DNA of 64,000 bases, taken from assembly GCF_022570735.2 (NCBI RefSeq), contig NZ_JANCNS010000002.1, positions 310,001 to 374,000 of the forward strand, read 5' to 3'. The first letter of the stretch is position 1; each line of letters starts with the position of its first letter. The DNA is from Christiangramia oceanisediminis (GTDB lineage Bacteria; Bacteroidota; Bacteroidia; Flavobacteriales; Flavobacteriaceae). Shown piece by piece: positions 23,342 through 31,714 of the stretch. A program made the position numbers and the translations under genes. Under the pieces are notes generated by a model. The model saw nothing but the letters and a program-made list of their open reading frames with translations, made no database searches and was not told the origin of the DNA.

Positions 23342-24499
23342 TTATCCGAGAAAGTTTTGGGATAAACGCAGGTTTGCCTCGCGCTTATCCCCACGCTCCA
23401 ATAATTCCTTGATGCTCGCATCCAGTGGGCTCTGTATCTTTACCACATCCTGCTGCGCCACATGGGTATAGATCATCGTGGTCTCCGGCTTGGCATGACC
23501 CAGCAAGGTTTGTATATATCGCAAGTCGGTCCCGTTCTCCAGCATATGAGTGGCAAAACTGTGCCGTAGCGTGTGTGGTGAAACCTTCTTTTTGATGTTC
23601 GCCCGCTTGCAGGCATCCTTTAAAAAGCTTCTAACTGCCGAGGCCGTATATTGTTTTCCGCTAAAGCCTTCCAGGAAATAACGCTTCGGCATATATGTTT
23701 GCAGATAATTATATAATAAGGGTAAAAAACTTTCGGCCAGCATCACATAACGGTCTTTCCTGCCTTTAGACTGTCTTATGAATATTTGCCGCCGATCTAT
23801 ATCGATGTCCCTAAGCTCCAGGTTCAGCAATTCTCCAATCCGAAGTCCAGAAGAATAGACCATCGCCAGGGCACAGCGATGCTTAAGGTTCCGGGTGAGC
23901 CGTAAAAGGTCCAGAACCTCTTCTTTGCTGAGAACCGTTGGGAGAAAACTGCTCTTTTTAGGTCTCTTTAGCTTGTCCATATCAAAGAGGGCAAGCCCGG
24001 AGAATTCAAAATAATGCTTTAAAGCACTAATACATTGCCGGTGGGAGCTTATCGCGTATTTCCTGGAGGCGACCTGCTCCTCGATAAAGCGAGCAAGGTC
24101 ATTCTCGGTATAGGTGGTCACTTCGGGATACATTTCCAGGAATTTTTTCACAAAATTAAGATAGGTCTTAACCGTACTTTTGCTGAACCTTAGCCCCTTT
24201 AGGTATCGCTCAAATCCCTGTAACCTTGAATTCAGCGGTTGTGCAGGAAGTGCCTTTTCTGCTAATTCTGAATAATCCAGCAGCGAATCATCATATTTTA
24301 CACCGCCTTTTTCCAGGTGCCTGATAAGTGCATCAAGTTGCTCCCGGTTGGAATTGATATAAAAACATGCGAAGGTCTTTGTCCAGCGCAGGCCCGGGAA
24401 CTGCTTCAGAAATTCCTTCAGCGGTAAATCATACTTGAAGTCCAGGCCCACCTTGAGCCCGTCCCGGTGTTCAAAAAAGAACAGCGTCACCTTTTTCAT
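23342..24499 (-). CDS. Tyrosine recombinase, candidate cassette integrase (IntI/Xer-like)
   Basis: 385 aa from the ATG at 24499. The longer frame to 24589 is rejected because it reads into the ALDH terminator. Residues 1-75 are an extra N-terminal domain (KKVTLFFFEHRDGLKVGLDF). A SAM-like core-binding domain covers about 92-175, and the catalytic domain 185-362 has R220, K245, H309, R312, H335 and Tyr344. The end TTMIYTHV ... IQSPLD closely resembles integron integrases (which end TTMIYTHV then VRSPLD). The ~20-residue IntI-specific helix insertion is absent between K245 and H309. It is co-oriented with and upstream of the cassettes. Confidence 0.88.
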   Translation of the reverse strand: MKKVTLFFFEHRDGLKVGLDFKYDLPLKEFLKQFPGLRWTKTFACFYINSNREQLDALIRHLEKGGVKYDDSLLDYSELAEKALPAQPLNSRLQGFERYLKGLRFSKSTVKTYLNFVKKFLEMYPEVTTYTENDLARFIEEQVASRKYAISSHRQCISALKHYFEFSGLALFDMDKLKRPKKSSFLPTVLSKEEVLDLLRLTRNLKHRCALAMVYSSGLRIGELLNLELRDIDIDRRQIFIRQSKGRKDRYVMLAESFLPLLYNYLQTYMPKRYFLEGFSGKQYTASAVRSFLKDACKRANIKKKVSPHTLRHSFATHMLENGTDLRYIQTLLGHAKPETTMIYTHVAQQDVVKIQSPLDASIKELLERGDKREANLRLSQNFLG

Positions 24500-24571
24500 A
24501 ATCAACAGAATAGATGTGTAAAAATAGTTGAAAAACAGACTCTTAGGTTTGTTTTTTTGTGAAAAAATGAT

Positions 24572-24600
24572 CAAAAAAAACCGGGACATTAGTCCCGGTT
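24572..24600 (-). terminator. Terminator of the aldehyde dehydrogenase gene
   Basis: ACCGGGACTAATGTCCCGGT followed by eight T on the minus strand, directly after the ALDH gene and before the integrase start. It separates core-genome transcription from the integrase and array. Confidence 0.85.
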
Positions 24601-24621
24601 GAAAATTTCAGAATAAATATT

Positions 24622-26007
24622 CTATTCTGGCAGCATCACCGCCTTGGTATTTACAAATTCGTGTAAACCAAATCCGCCGTGTTCTCTTCCATAACCGGAA
24701 TCTTTCACGCCGCCAAAAGGCATGTTAGGTTTGGCAAGTCCGAAGGAATTGATAAAGACCATCCCGGTATCAAAATGATATTTTGCCAGTTCGTGAGCTT
24801 TCTTCTCATTTTTGCTGAAGATACCACCGCCAAGGCCAAACCGGCTGCTATTGGCTATTCTCATCGCATCTTCAGCATCTTTGGCCTTGATCAGGGAAGC
24901 TACCGGTCCAAAAAGCTCATCGTCATAAGCCGGCATTCCAGGCTTTAGATCCGCCAGCACAGTGGCGGGATAAAAATAACCTTCACCATCTGGCTTTTTG
25001 CCGCCACATAATATTTTAGCGCCTTTTTTCACACTTTCCTCTACCTGCTCGTGCAGCTGGTCCCTCAGGTCTTCGCGCGCCATAGGGCCAATATCGCTGT
25101 CTTCCCTGGTAGGATCCCCGGCTTTTACCTTGGAAATTTGCTTCACAAATGACTCTTTGAACTTTTCATAAACCTCGTCAACCACTATAAATCGCTTGGC
25201 GGCCACGCAGGTTTCTCCATTATTATAGATCCTTCCCTGTACGCAGGTTTCTACCGCCAGGTCAAGATCGGCATCTTCCAGTACGATATAGGCGTCGTTA
25301 CTACCTAACTCGAGTACGGTTTTCTTGAGTTCCTCTCCGGCCATTTTCGCGATCTTTTTCCCTGCTTCAGAACTTCCGGTTAAGGTTACTCCTCGCACAA
25401 GGTCATTTTTGATCACATGATTGCTCTGCTCATGCGAAATCCTTAGAACTTTAAATAAATTCTTCGGAAGCCCGGCTTCCTCGTAGATCTCCTGCAAGAG
25501 TAGGGCACTGCCGGTAACACTTTCAGCATGTTTTAAGAGTACTCCGTTCCCCGCCATCAAATTAGCGATAGAATAGCGCAAGGCCTGGTAACACGGAAAG
25601 TTCCAGGGCTGGATTCCGTAAATAACTCCAATAGGAGAGTAGGTGATATAACCCTTACCGCCCTCCGGTAACTCGCGCTCTTCGTCCTGCAGCGATTCAG
25701 GACCGTTCATGGCTGTATATTCGCAAATGGCCGAACAAAGCTCGATCTCCTGGTGACCCTGCTTCAGGAGTTTTCCCATCTCCCGGGTCATCAACTCAAC
25801 AAATTCATCCTTACGCTCGGTTAGTTTTTCGCCTATTTTTTTGATCACCGCTGCACGATCCTTAGCGGGCTTTGATTTCCATTCCAGGAAAGCATCATGA
25901 CAGGCCTGTACGGCATCGTTCATTTCCTGGTCACTCATGAAGTGGTAGGTTTTTAGCTCCTTTCCGGTAGCCGGATTATAGGTTTTTAATTCTTTTTGAT
26001 CAGACAT
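24622..26007 (-). CDS. NAD(P)-dependent aldehyde (succinate-semialdehyde-type) dehydrogenase
   Basis: A 461 aa ALDH-superfamily enzyme with catalytic C267 (NNGETCVAAK), general base E233 (VLELGSNDAY) and oxyanion N136 (QPWNFPCYQ). The coenzyme loop LTGSSEAGKKIA lies at 209-220, and the end is FGGVKDSGYGREHGGFGL. Length and motifs fit the gabD/SSADH-like group, which oxidises succinate semialdehyde to succinate, but the substrate is inferred only. It marks the right chromosomal border of the cassette array. Confidence 0.85.
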   Translation of the reverse strand: MSDQKELKTYNPATGKELKTYHFMSDQEMNDAVQACHDAFLEWKSKPAKDRAAVIKKIGEKLTERKDEFVELMTREMGKLLKQGHQEIELCSAICEYTAMNGPESLQDEERELPEGGKGYITYSPIGVIYGIQPWNFPCYQALRYSIANLMAGNGVLLKHAESVTGSALLLQEIYEEAGLPKNLFKVLRISHEQSNHVIKNDLVRGVTLTGSSEAGKKIAKMAGEELKKTVLELGSNDAYIVLEDADLDLAVETCVQGRIYNNGETCVAAKRFIVVDEVYEKFKESFVKQISKVKAGDPTREDSDIGPMAREDLRDQLHEQVEESVKKGAKILCGGKKPDGEGYFYPATVLADLKPGMPAYDDELFGPVASLIKAKDAEDAMRIANSSRFGLGGGIFSKNEKKAHELAKYHFDTGMVFINSFGLAKPNMPFGGVKDSGYGREHGGFGLHEFVNTKAVMLPE

Positions 26008-26119
26008 AATTTAAATTTTAGTTCGCAATTTTTTTCTGAACTAAATATATCCACTACGGCAGCTATTCTGTAATAAGAAGCTGTTAAACAATGGCCTGAA
26101 AAAGCCTTGCGGAATTAAA

Positions 26120-26575
26120 GTTTTCCTAAACTAGTATTGAGTATTGAGTAATCAGTATTTAGTAATGAGTATTCAGTGGGTATTTTATAGTGATAATAGT
26201 ATTAAGAAGTAACCTGAAGGCTTAATATAAAATTAGACAATAGATTATAGATAATATCAAAAGACAAAAGACAATAGACAACAGACAACAGACAACCCCG
26301 AAATCCAAACTCCCAATTACCAATCTTGAATCTTAAACCTTGAACCCGAATTCATAAAAACAGACACCCCCCAACTCCTAAATTTTGAACCTTAAACCTT
26401 GAACCTGGAATTTTAAGACAGACAACCCCGAACTCCAAACTCCCCAATTCCCAACCTTGAACCTTAAACCTTGAACCCGGAATTGTAAAACAGACAACTC
26501 CCAATTCCCAACCTTGAACCTTAAACCTTGAACCCGAAATCATAAAAAAAAGACAACTCCTAACCTAAACCCTAG
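26120..26575. repeat. Tandem degenerate low-complexity repeats
   Basis: Three sub-blocks fill the 630 bp gap between the ALDH and the Crp gene. The first has GAGTATT/CAGTATTTAG-type direct repeats (26139-26180). The second has AGACAACAGACAACAGACAA-type repeats (26260-26297). The third has at least four ~65 bp units built on CCTTGAACCTTAAACCTTGA (about 26300-26570), each ending in a purine-rich ACAGACAACCCC spacer. The minus-strand frame 26352-26543 is only the translation of these units. No gene is seen here. Confidence 0.8.
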
Positions 26576-26636
26576 CATTCCGCTGGGATTAGTTCTTGTT
26601 TATTCTTTATAATTTTAGTCCATAAAACTTAAAAGA

Positions 26637-27269
26637 ATGCTCTCGGAATTACAAGAAGCTTTCGGCTTCCTTTTCGAAAAAGAACTAATCGATGAGATCG
26701 CCAGTACCGGCACCCTGAAAAAGGTTTCTGCCGGTGAAAAGATCATCGAAATAGGGGATTATGTTACCGGTATGCCTTTGCTAATTAGCGGGGCTATCAA
26801 GATTCTCCGGGAAGATGATGATGGCGATGAACTTTTGCTCTATTTCCTCGAGCGAGGTGACACCTGTGCCATGACCCTTAATTGCTGCCTGGGACAAACC
26901 CGAAGCGAGATCAGGGCGGTGGCTGAAAGTGATACGACCTTCGTAATGGTGCCTATTTCCAAAATGGAAGAATGGACCGGAAAATATAAATCCTGGCGTA
27001 ATTTCGTTTTTGAGTCCTATCACTCCAGGCTTTCCGAAATGCTGGAAACCATAGACGCCCTGGCCTTTTTGAATATGGATCAGCGCCTTATGCGGTACCT
27101 TCGTGACAAGGCTAAGATCAATGGCGATGAGAACATTCAAAGTACCCACCAGCAAATAGCCTACGACCTTCATACCTCCAGGGTCGTGATCTCAAGGTTG
27201 CTCAAAAAACTGGAGCTGGATGGCCGTATTTCCCTGCAGCGTAACCAGATTAAAGTGATCGATCTTTAG
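26637..27269 (+). CDS. Crp/Fnr-family transcription regulator
   Basis: A 210 aa regulator. The cyclic-nucleotide-binding-like beta roll occupies residues ~10-125 (KKVSAGEKIIEIGDYVTGMP, YFLERGDTCAMTLNCCLGQ). The C-terminal winged HTH is at ~148-200 with recognition helix TSRVVISRLLKKLE. No N-terminal 4Fe-4S cysteine cluster of FNR type is present; C77 and two adjacent cysteines (TLNCCLG) lie in the effector domain and could sense redox or sulfur. A GTAAC-N4-GTTAC palindrome lies just after its stop, upstream of TauE/SafE, and again upstream of three other units. This regulator is the best candidate to bind them. Confidence 0.88.
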   Translation: MLSELQEAFGFLFEKELIDEIASTGTLKKVSAGEKIIEIGDYVTGMPLLISGAIKILREDDDGDELLLYFLERGDTCAMTLNCCLGQTRSEIRAVAESDTTFVMVPISKMEEWTGKYKSWRNFVFESYHSRLSEMLETIDALAFLNMDQRLMRYLRDKAKINGDENIQSTHQQIAYDLHTSRVVISRLLKKLELDGRISLQRNQIKVIDL

Positions 27270-27274
27270 GTACT

Positions 27275-27288
27275 GTAACACTTGTTAC
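27275..27288 (+). promoter_or_regulatory. GTAAC-N4-GTTAC palindrome upstream of TauE/SafE
   Basis: GTAACACTTGTTAC, 50 bp before the TauE/SafE start. One of four copies of the same half-site pair in this window. Candidate operator of the adjacent Crp/Fnr regulator. Confidence 0.6.
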
Positions 27289-27337
27289 TGTGTAAGCCCT
27301 GTTCTGGCCATACTTTTGCCCTGAATAAATTTAAGAA

Positions 27338-28135
27338 ATGGAATTACTGGAAATATTAGGTTACGTTGGAGGATTGCTAATTGGTGTGGTTTTGGGTTTA
27401 ATTGGCGGGGGAGGCTCTATCCTAACCGTACCGGTGCTGGTTTATTTATTGGCGATAAACCCGGTAACGGCCACCGCATATTCACTTTTCGTGGTTGGGA
27501 CTTCATCCCTGGTGGGCGCGCTGCGGAATATTCCGAAGAAATTGATCGATTTTAGAACGGCTATCGTGTTTGCCATCCCGGCTTTTTTGGCCGTTTATCT
27601 TACCCGGAAGTATATGGTTCCCGCGATCCCGGATGAGATCTTTACCATCTCTGGCTTTACACTTACAAAGGATATTGGGATCATGCTGTTCTTTGCGATC
27701 ATCATGATCATCGCTTCGATCTCCATGATCATGGGACGGAATAATGGAACCAACCTGCCTGAAGCCGAAGTAAAATATAATTACCCGCTTATTATCATTG
27801 AGGGTCTGGTGGTAGGAGTGCTAACCGGGATAGTTGGTGCTGGAGGAGGTTTCCTCATTATTCCCGCGCTGGTCCTGCTTGCCAAGCTCCCCATGAAAAA
27901 GGCCGTTGCCACTTCCTTACTTATTATTGCCATCAAATCCCTGATCGGTTTTATTGGGGATGTTCAGAATATGGAGATAGACTGGGTTTTCCTACTCATT
28001 TTCTCAGGTTTGTCAGTTGGAGGAATCTGGCTGGGAGTATTTTTGAATAATTTCATCAACGGACAAAAACTGAAGAAAGCATTCGGATATTTCGTCCTGA
28101 TCATGGGAATTTACATTATCTGGAAAGAGTTATAG
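27338..28135 (+). CDS. TauE/SafE family membrane exporter (sulfite/organosulfur)
   Basis: A 265 aa integral membrane protein with about eight hydrophobic segments and the paired glycine-rich repeats of the family: GVVLGLIGGGGSILTVPVLV near residues 17-36 and GVLTGIVGAGGGFLIIPALV near 158-177. TauE/SafE proteins move sulfite, sulfonate or related anions across the inner membrane. The preceding Crp/Fnr gene and the palindromic operator between them suggest control by that regulator. Confidence 0.88.
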   Translation: MELLEILGYVGGLLIGVVLGLIGGGGSILTVPVLVYLLAINPVTATAYSLFVVGTSSLVGALRNIPKKLIDFRTAIVFAIPAFLAVYLTRKYMVPAIPDEIFTISGFTLTKDIGIMLFFAIIMIIASISMIMGRNNGTNLPEAEVKYNYPLIIIEGLVVGVLTGIVGAGGGFLIIPALVLLAKLPMKKAVATSLLIIAIKSLIGFIGDVQNMEIDWVFLLIFSGLSVGGIWLGVFLNNFINGQKLKKAFGYFVLIMGIYIIWKEL

Positions 28136-28397
28136 ATTTTTTTCGTAAATTAAAAAGCTGATTCGGAAGGTGTTGGAGTTGTAAAGGCTAAAATATCTTC
28201 CGAATTTTTTTGTCCGGGTATTTGGATCGCAATTCTGGTTTTTAAACGGGGGGAAAACAAAACGTGTAAGACTTCCTGAAAGGAGACCAGGAGATACTTG
28301 TTTCACAAGGTTTCTTTAGAATGGTTTGGCTTTCCATCTATCCGGATTTTTTAATGATTCTTTCAGAAAATTCACTGCCGTAGCCTAAGGTCTCCTG

Positions 28398-28420
28398 TGC
28401 TAAATTCCGTAAATTTAGCA
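28398..28420. promoter_or_regulatory. Inverted repeat upstream of cydA
   Basis: TGCTAAAT-TCCGTA-AATTTAGCA forms an 8 bp palindrome arm pair about 40 bp before cydA. The otherwise empty 28136-28458 region holds no gene. It could be an operator or a 5' UTR hairpin; it differs from the GTAAC palindromes. Confidence 0.4.
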
Positions 28421-28458
28421 TCCAAAACAGGTTGTTCACCAACCCCAAAATTCCGTAA

Positions 28459-29763
28459 ATGGAAAACCTTGATTACGCCAGACTTCAAATGGCATTTACC
28501 CTTGGATTTCACATCATTTTTGCCTGTATCGGGATGGTAATGCCATTCTTTATGGTCGTGGCACACCGCAAATGGCTCAATACCCGCAATCCAATTTACC
28601 TTAAACTTACCAAGGCCTGGTTAAAAGGAGTGGCTATATTCTTTGTGACCGGTGCCGTTTCTGGTACCGCTCTTTCCTTTGAACTGGGAATGCTCTGGCC
28701 GGAATTTATGAAACATGCCGGCCCTGTGATTGGGATGCCCTTTTCACTGGAAGGCGCTGCTTTCTTCGTGGAAGCCATCGCCCTTGGTTTTTACCTGTAT
28801 GGCTGGAAGAAGTTGCCCGAAACCTTTCACTGGATCACGGGTATCATCATTGGGATTTCCGGAGTCGCTTCGGGAATTCTTGTAGTTTCGGCGAATGCGT
28901 GGATGAACGCACCGGCAGGTTTTGAAGTCGTGAACGGGGAATTCGTGAATATAGATCCCGTAGCAGCGTTTCTTAACGAGGCCTGGTTTACCCAGGCATT
29001 GCATATGACCCTGGCTGCTTTTGCTGCGACCGGTTTCGCGGTGGCAGGTATTCATGCCATTCAGATCCTTCGAAATAAACAGCCAGAACTTCATAAAAAG
29101 GCCTTCAAGATCGCTATCGTTTTTGGAGGTGTCGCTGCCCTGCTTCAACCTATTAGCGGGGATCTTTCCGCCAAGGATGTAGCCGAAAGACAGCCGGTTA
29201 AACTCGCGGCCATGGAAGCGCATTTTGAGACCGAAAAGGGCGCTCCGCTTTTTATCGGTGGGCTGGTTGATGAAGAGAAAAAAGAGGTCTCCCACAAGAT
29301 AGAGATTCCAAATGCCCTGTCTTTTCTGGCTTTTGGGGATTTTGATGCTGAAGTGAAAGGACTTAATGAATTTCCAGAAGATGAATTGCCACCGGTAGCC
29401 ATCGTTCATTATGCCTTCCAGGTGATGGTAGGCATTGGAACCTTGCTGATGCTGGCCGCTCTTATATATTTTGTTGCCTTAAAAAAGAAAAAGAGCTGGT
29501 TCAACAACCGGAAATTCTGGTGGTTCTTTGCCCTGCTCACCCCGCTCGGGTTTATCGCACTGGAAGCTGGGTGGGTGGTGACCGAAGTAGGCCGCCAGCC
29601 ATGGATCGTCTACCAGGTAATGAGAACTTCTGAAGCAGTGACACCCATGCCCGGGCTTAAATATAGTTTTTTCATGTATTTGCTGGTCTATCTTTCCTTA
29701 GGTCTTACCGTGAGCTGGTTGATGGCCAGGCAGATCAAAGTTTTAAACGAATCTAAAGATTAA
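28459..29763 (+). CDS. cydA: Cytochrome bd ubiquinol oxidase subunit I
   Basis: 434 aa, the short-Q-loop form (the E. coli protein is about 520 aa). The heme b595 ligand is H18 (TLGFHIIFACIG). GlyPhe/Glu-rich FSLEGAAFFVEAIALGFY carries the proton-channel glutamates, and H in TQALHMTLAAF is the b558 ligand region. GRQPWIVYQVMRT near the C-terminus is diagnostic. With CydB it forms the membrane quinol:O2 oxidoreductase of high oxygen affinity. cydB follows after 3 bp. Confidence 0.95.
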   Translation: MENLDYARLQMAFTLGFHIIFACIGMVMPFFMVVAHRKWLNTRNPIYLKLTKAWLKGVAIFFVTGAVSGTALSFELGMLWPEFMKHAGPVIGMPFSLEGAAFFVEAIALGFYLYGWKKLPETFHWITGIIIGISGVASGILVVSANAWMNAPAGFEVVNGEFVNIDPVAAFLNEAWFTQALHMTLAAFAATGFAVAGIHAIQILRNKQPELHKKAFKIAIVFGGVAALLQPISGDLSAKDVAERQPVKLAAMEAHFETEKGAPLFIGGLVDEEKKEVSHKIEIPNALSFLAFGDFDAEVKGLNEFPEDELPPVAIVHYAFQVMVGIGTLLMLAALIYFVALKKKKSWFNNRKFWWFFALLTPLGFIALEAGWVVTEVGRQPWIVYQVMRTSEAVTPMPGLKYSFFMYLLVYLSLGLTVSWLMARQIKVLNESKD

Positions 29764-29766
29764 GCC

Positions 29767-30789
29767 ATGCTGTATATAGTCCTGTTCTTCACCTTCTTTT
29801 CCCTGTTCCTTTATGTGTTTCTCGGTGGAGCCGATTTCGGAGCCGGGATCGTGGAATTGTTCTCGTCTAAAAAAGACAGGGACCTCAATCGTGAAACCAT
29901 CTATAACGTGATGGGACCTGTTTGGGAAGCCAATCACATCTGGTTGATCATTCTTATTGTCATTCTGTGGATCGCCTTCCCGGCCTATTTCAATGTCATC
30001 ATTATTCACCTGCATATCCCGCTTACGCTGGTATTGCTGGGAATCACATTCAGGGGAGTGGCATTCGTGTTCAGGCATTATGACGCGGTGGTGGATGCCT
30101 CCCAGGTATGGTATAACCGGGTGTTCCGGATTTCCAGTTTTATCACTCCTGTTTTCCTGGGAATGAGTTTTGGAGCCCTTATTTCAGGGGAGATACTGCT
30201 TACCGAAGATTATGCATCCGTTGGTTTTAAGGATATTTTTATAGATCCCTGGTTAAATCCGTTCGCGATTCTAACCGGGCTGTTTTATGCGGCATTATGC
30301 GCATTTCTTGCAGCTACCTTATTGATTGGGGAAACCGCAGATGAACCCAGGAAGATCTATAGCAGAAAATCGGCCTTTTATACCGTGGTGCTGGTCATTG
30401 TTGGGGGCTGTGTGCTTTTATATGGGTATTTGACCAGGATGGTTTTCGTGATGGATTTTCTACAGAACTGGATATCATTAGCGGCCATAGGTCTTTCAGC
30501 TATTTTGCTCATCTTTTTATGGCGAAGCATTCGCAGGGAACATAGTATTTTAACTCGTGTGCTGGCAGGGATACAGATTTTGCTGGTTATCTTTGCCGCG
30601 GTGCATGCCCATTTTCCCAATTTGATCATTACCTCGAATGGGGAATTGAATTTGCTGGAGGGCACGGCGCCAGAGCCCGTGATCAAGGTTTTGGCGATCT
30701 CATTGATAATTGGAGGAGCCATCATCCTGCCGGGACTCTATCACTTGATGAAATCTTTTAATATGATCAATATTCGAATCAGGAAATAA
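29767..30789 (+). CDS. cydB: Cytochrome bd ubiquinol oxidase subunit II
   Basis: 340 aa with about eight membrane segments. It starts LYIVLFFTFFSLFLYVFLGG and ADFGAGIVELF, then has NVMGPVWEANHIWLIILIVI and GITFRGVAFVFRHYD, all characteristic of CydB. It lies 3 bp after cydA, so the two are one operon. No cydX-like small frame was recognised right after it (30790-30904). Confidence 0.95.
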   Translation: MLYIVLFFTFFSLFLYVFLGGADFGAGIVELFSSKKDRDLNRETIYNVMGPVWEANHIWLIILIVILWIAFPAYFNVIIIHLHIPLTLVLLGITFRGVAFVFRHYDAVVDASQVWYNRVFRISSFITPVFLGMSFGALISGEILLTEDYASVGFKDIFIDPWLNPFAILTGLFYAALCAFLAATLLIGETADEPRKIYSRKSAFYTVVLVIVGGCVLLYGYLTRMVFVMDFLQNWISLAAIGLSAILLIFLWRSIRREHSILTRVLAGIQILLVIFAAVHAHFPNLIITSNGELNLLEGTAPEPVIKVLAISLIIGGAIILPGLYHLMKSFNMINIRIRK

Positions 30790-30904
30790 GACTGATACTT
30801 AAATACTTATCCTAAATTAATGGTAAAAGTCACTAACAGCTTGGGAGTACTGCCTATTTTAGGTAATTTGGTCGGCTGAAAAACGTAACTAAATAACAAA
30901 CATT

Positions 30905-31219
30905 ATGAAATCTTCAATTTTGAAAGGCCTTTTCGTAAGTGCTATCATGCTTTTTGTAGCCTGTGGCGAAAGCACCGATGTAGTGGAATCTGGAACTTAC
31001 CAGGGAACTATTAAGGAAGTAGAACCTGAAAAGACAGAGATCTACGTAAGTACAGACGATAACAAAACGCTGGAACTATATTTCACTGAAACTACCAGCC
31101 TTACCCGTAATGGTAGCGAGGTTGATTTTTCTGAACTGGAAGAAGGACAGAAAGTAGAGGTAGAGGTAGAGAAAGTTGGAAAAAGACTGGATCCTATCTC
31201 TGTGAAGATCATGGAGTAA
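30905..31219 (+). CDS. Small lipoprotein with a DUF5666-like beta fold
   Basis: 104 aa. The signal peptide has lipobox LFVAC (Cys20). The mature region (GTYQGTIKEVEPEKTEIYVS, then ELYFTETTSLTRNGSEVDFS and LEEGQKVEVEVEKVGKRLDP) looks like an OB-like or DUF5666-type small barrel in which a value-dependent linker follows 'EGQKVEVE'. It is followed 3 bp later by a DUF2231 membrane protein, so they are probably co-transcribed. No function is assigned. Confidence 0.65.
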   Translation: MKSSILKGLFVSAIMLFVACGESTDVVESGTYQGTIKEVEPEKTEIYVSTDDNKTLELYFTETTSLTRNGSEVDFSELEEGQKVEVEVEKVGKRLDPISVKIME

Positions 31220-31222
31220 CTA

Positions 31223-31702
31223 ATGATCGAATTACCAGAATTTATACGGACAGAGGTTTATCATCCTCTGTCCGTTCATTTTCCAATAACCTTATTACTT
31301 GTCGCCAGTCTTTTTAAACTGGTAGGCATCTGGATTCCAACCCCAACCTGGCGACAGGGAGGTAGCCTGCTTTTGGCTCTCGGAGTTGTGGGGATATGGA
31401 TTGCGATCTATACCGGCAACCTCGCCGATGGCATCGTCTCCCGCCAAATTTGCGATCCAACCGTGTTAAAAACCCATGAAAATAATGCGTATCTTACTGC
31501 ATGGTTTTTCAGCGGGTCACTGTTGCTGGACCTTATTAACAGGTTCGATCTGCTCTCCGGAAAGATCCTGCGAATACTTGTTGTGCTGGTCATGCTTACC
31601 GGCAGCGGAATCCTGGTTTACGTAGGCCACTTGGGTGCCGAATTGGTCTATGAACAGGCCGCCGGAGTTAATGTCCCTTCTGGAGACTGTGCCGGCTTCT
31701 AA
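31223..31702 (+). CDS. DUF2231 membrane protein
   Basis: 159 aa with four hydrophobic segments. It has the N-terminal HPLSVHFPITLLLVASLF motif of DUF2231 proteins and an H in KTHENNAYLTAWFF. The C-terminus holds GHLGAELVYEQAAGVNVPSG. Such proteins are predicted to be inner-membrane and possibly heme- or redox-associated, but no activity is known. It lies 3 bp after the lipoprotein gene and just upstream of a methyltransferase. Confidence 0.75.
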   Translation: MIELPEFIRTEVYHPLSVHFPITLLLVASLFKLVGIWIPTPTWRQGGSLLLALGVVGIWIAIYTGNLADGIVSRQICDPTVLKTHENNAYLTAWFFSGSLLLDLINRFDLLSGKILRILVVLVMLTGSGILVYVGHLGAELVYEQAAGVNVPSGDCAGF

Positions 31703-31714
31703 AATTTGATTGAA

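Larger units (their letters stand above)
8640..24499 (-). other. Integron-like cassette array with adjacent tyrosine recombinase
   Basis: Twelve cassettes read right to left, each holding a single minus-strand gene or one toxin-antitoxin pair. They are separated by ~110-155 bp sites (0 to 11 in this annotation) with a conserved, imperfectly palindromic body. The site ends vary between sites. The right end of each site is complementary to the left end of the next site across the cassette, for example GTTAGCTGC at 13083 with GCAGCTAAC at 13854. A tyrosine recombinase (23342-24499) lies at the right end in the same orientation, with a matching half-site just after its stop. Three IS elements have entered the array. 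The layout follows chromosomal integrons, with differences in the integrase and core sequence. Confidence 0.8.

Noticed and set aside
24500-24589. N-terminal extension of the recombinase (MSRFFLIIFSQK...)
   Set aside because: Extends into the terminator of the ALDH gene; the ATG at 24499 fits the domain start.
26352-26543. 63 aa frame with repeated GSRFKVQGWELG
   Set aside because: It is the translation of the tandem CCTTGAACC repeats.
28744-29409. Long minus-strand frame opposite cydA
   Set aside because: Composition and overlap show it to be the antisense of a strongly conserved gene.
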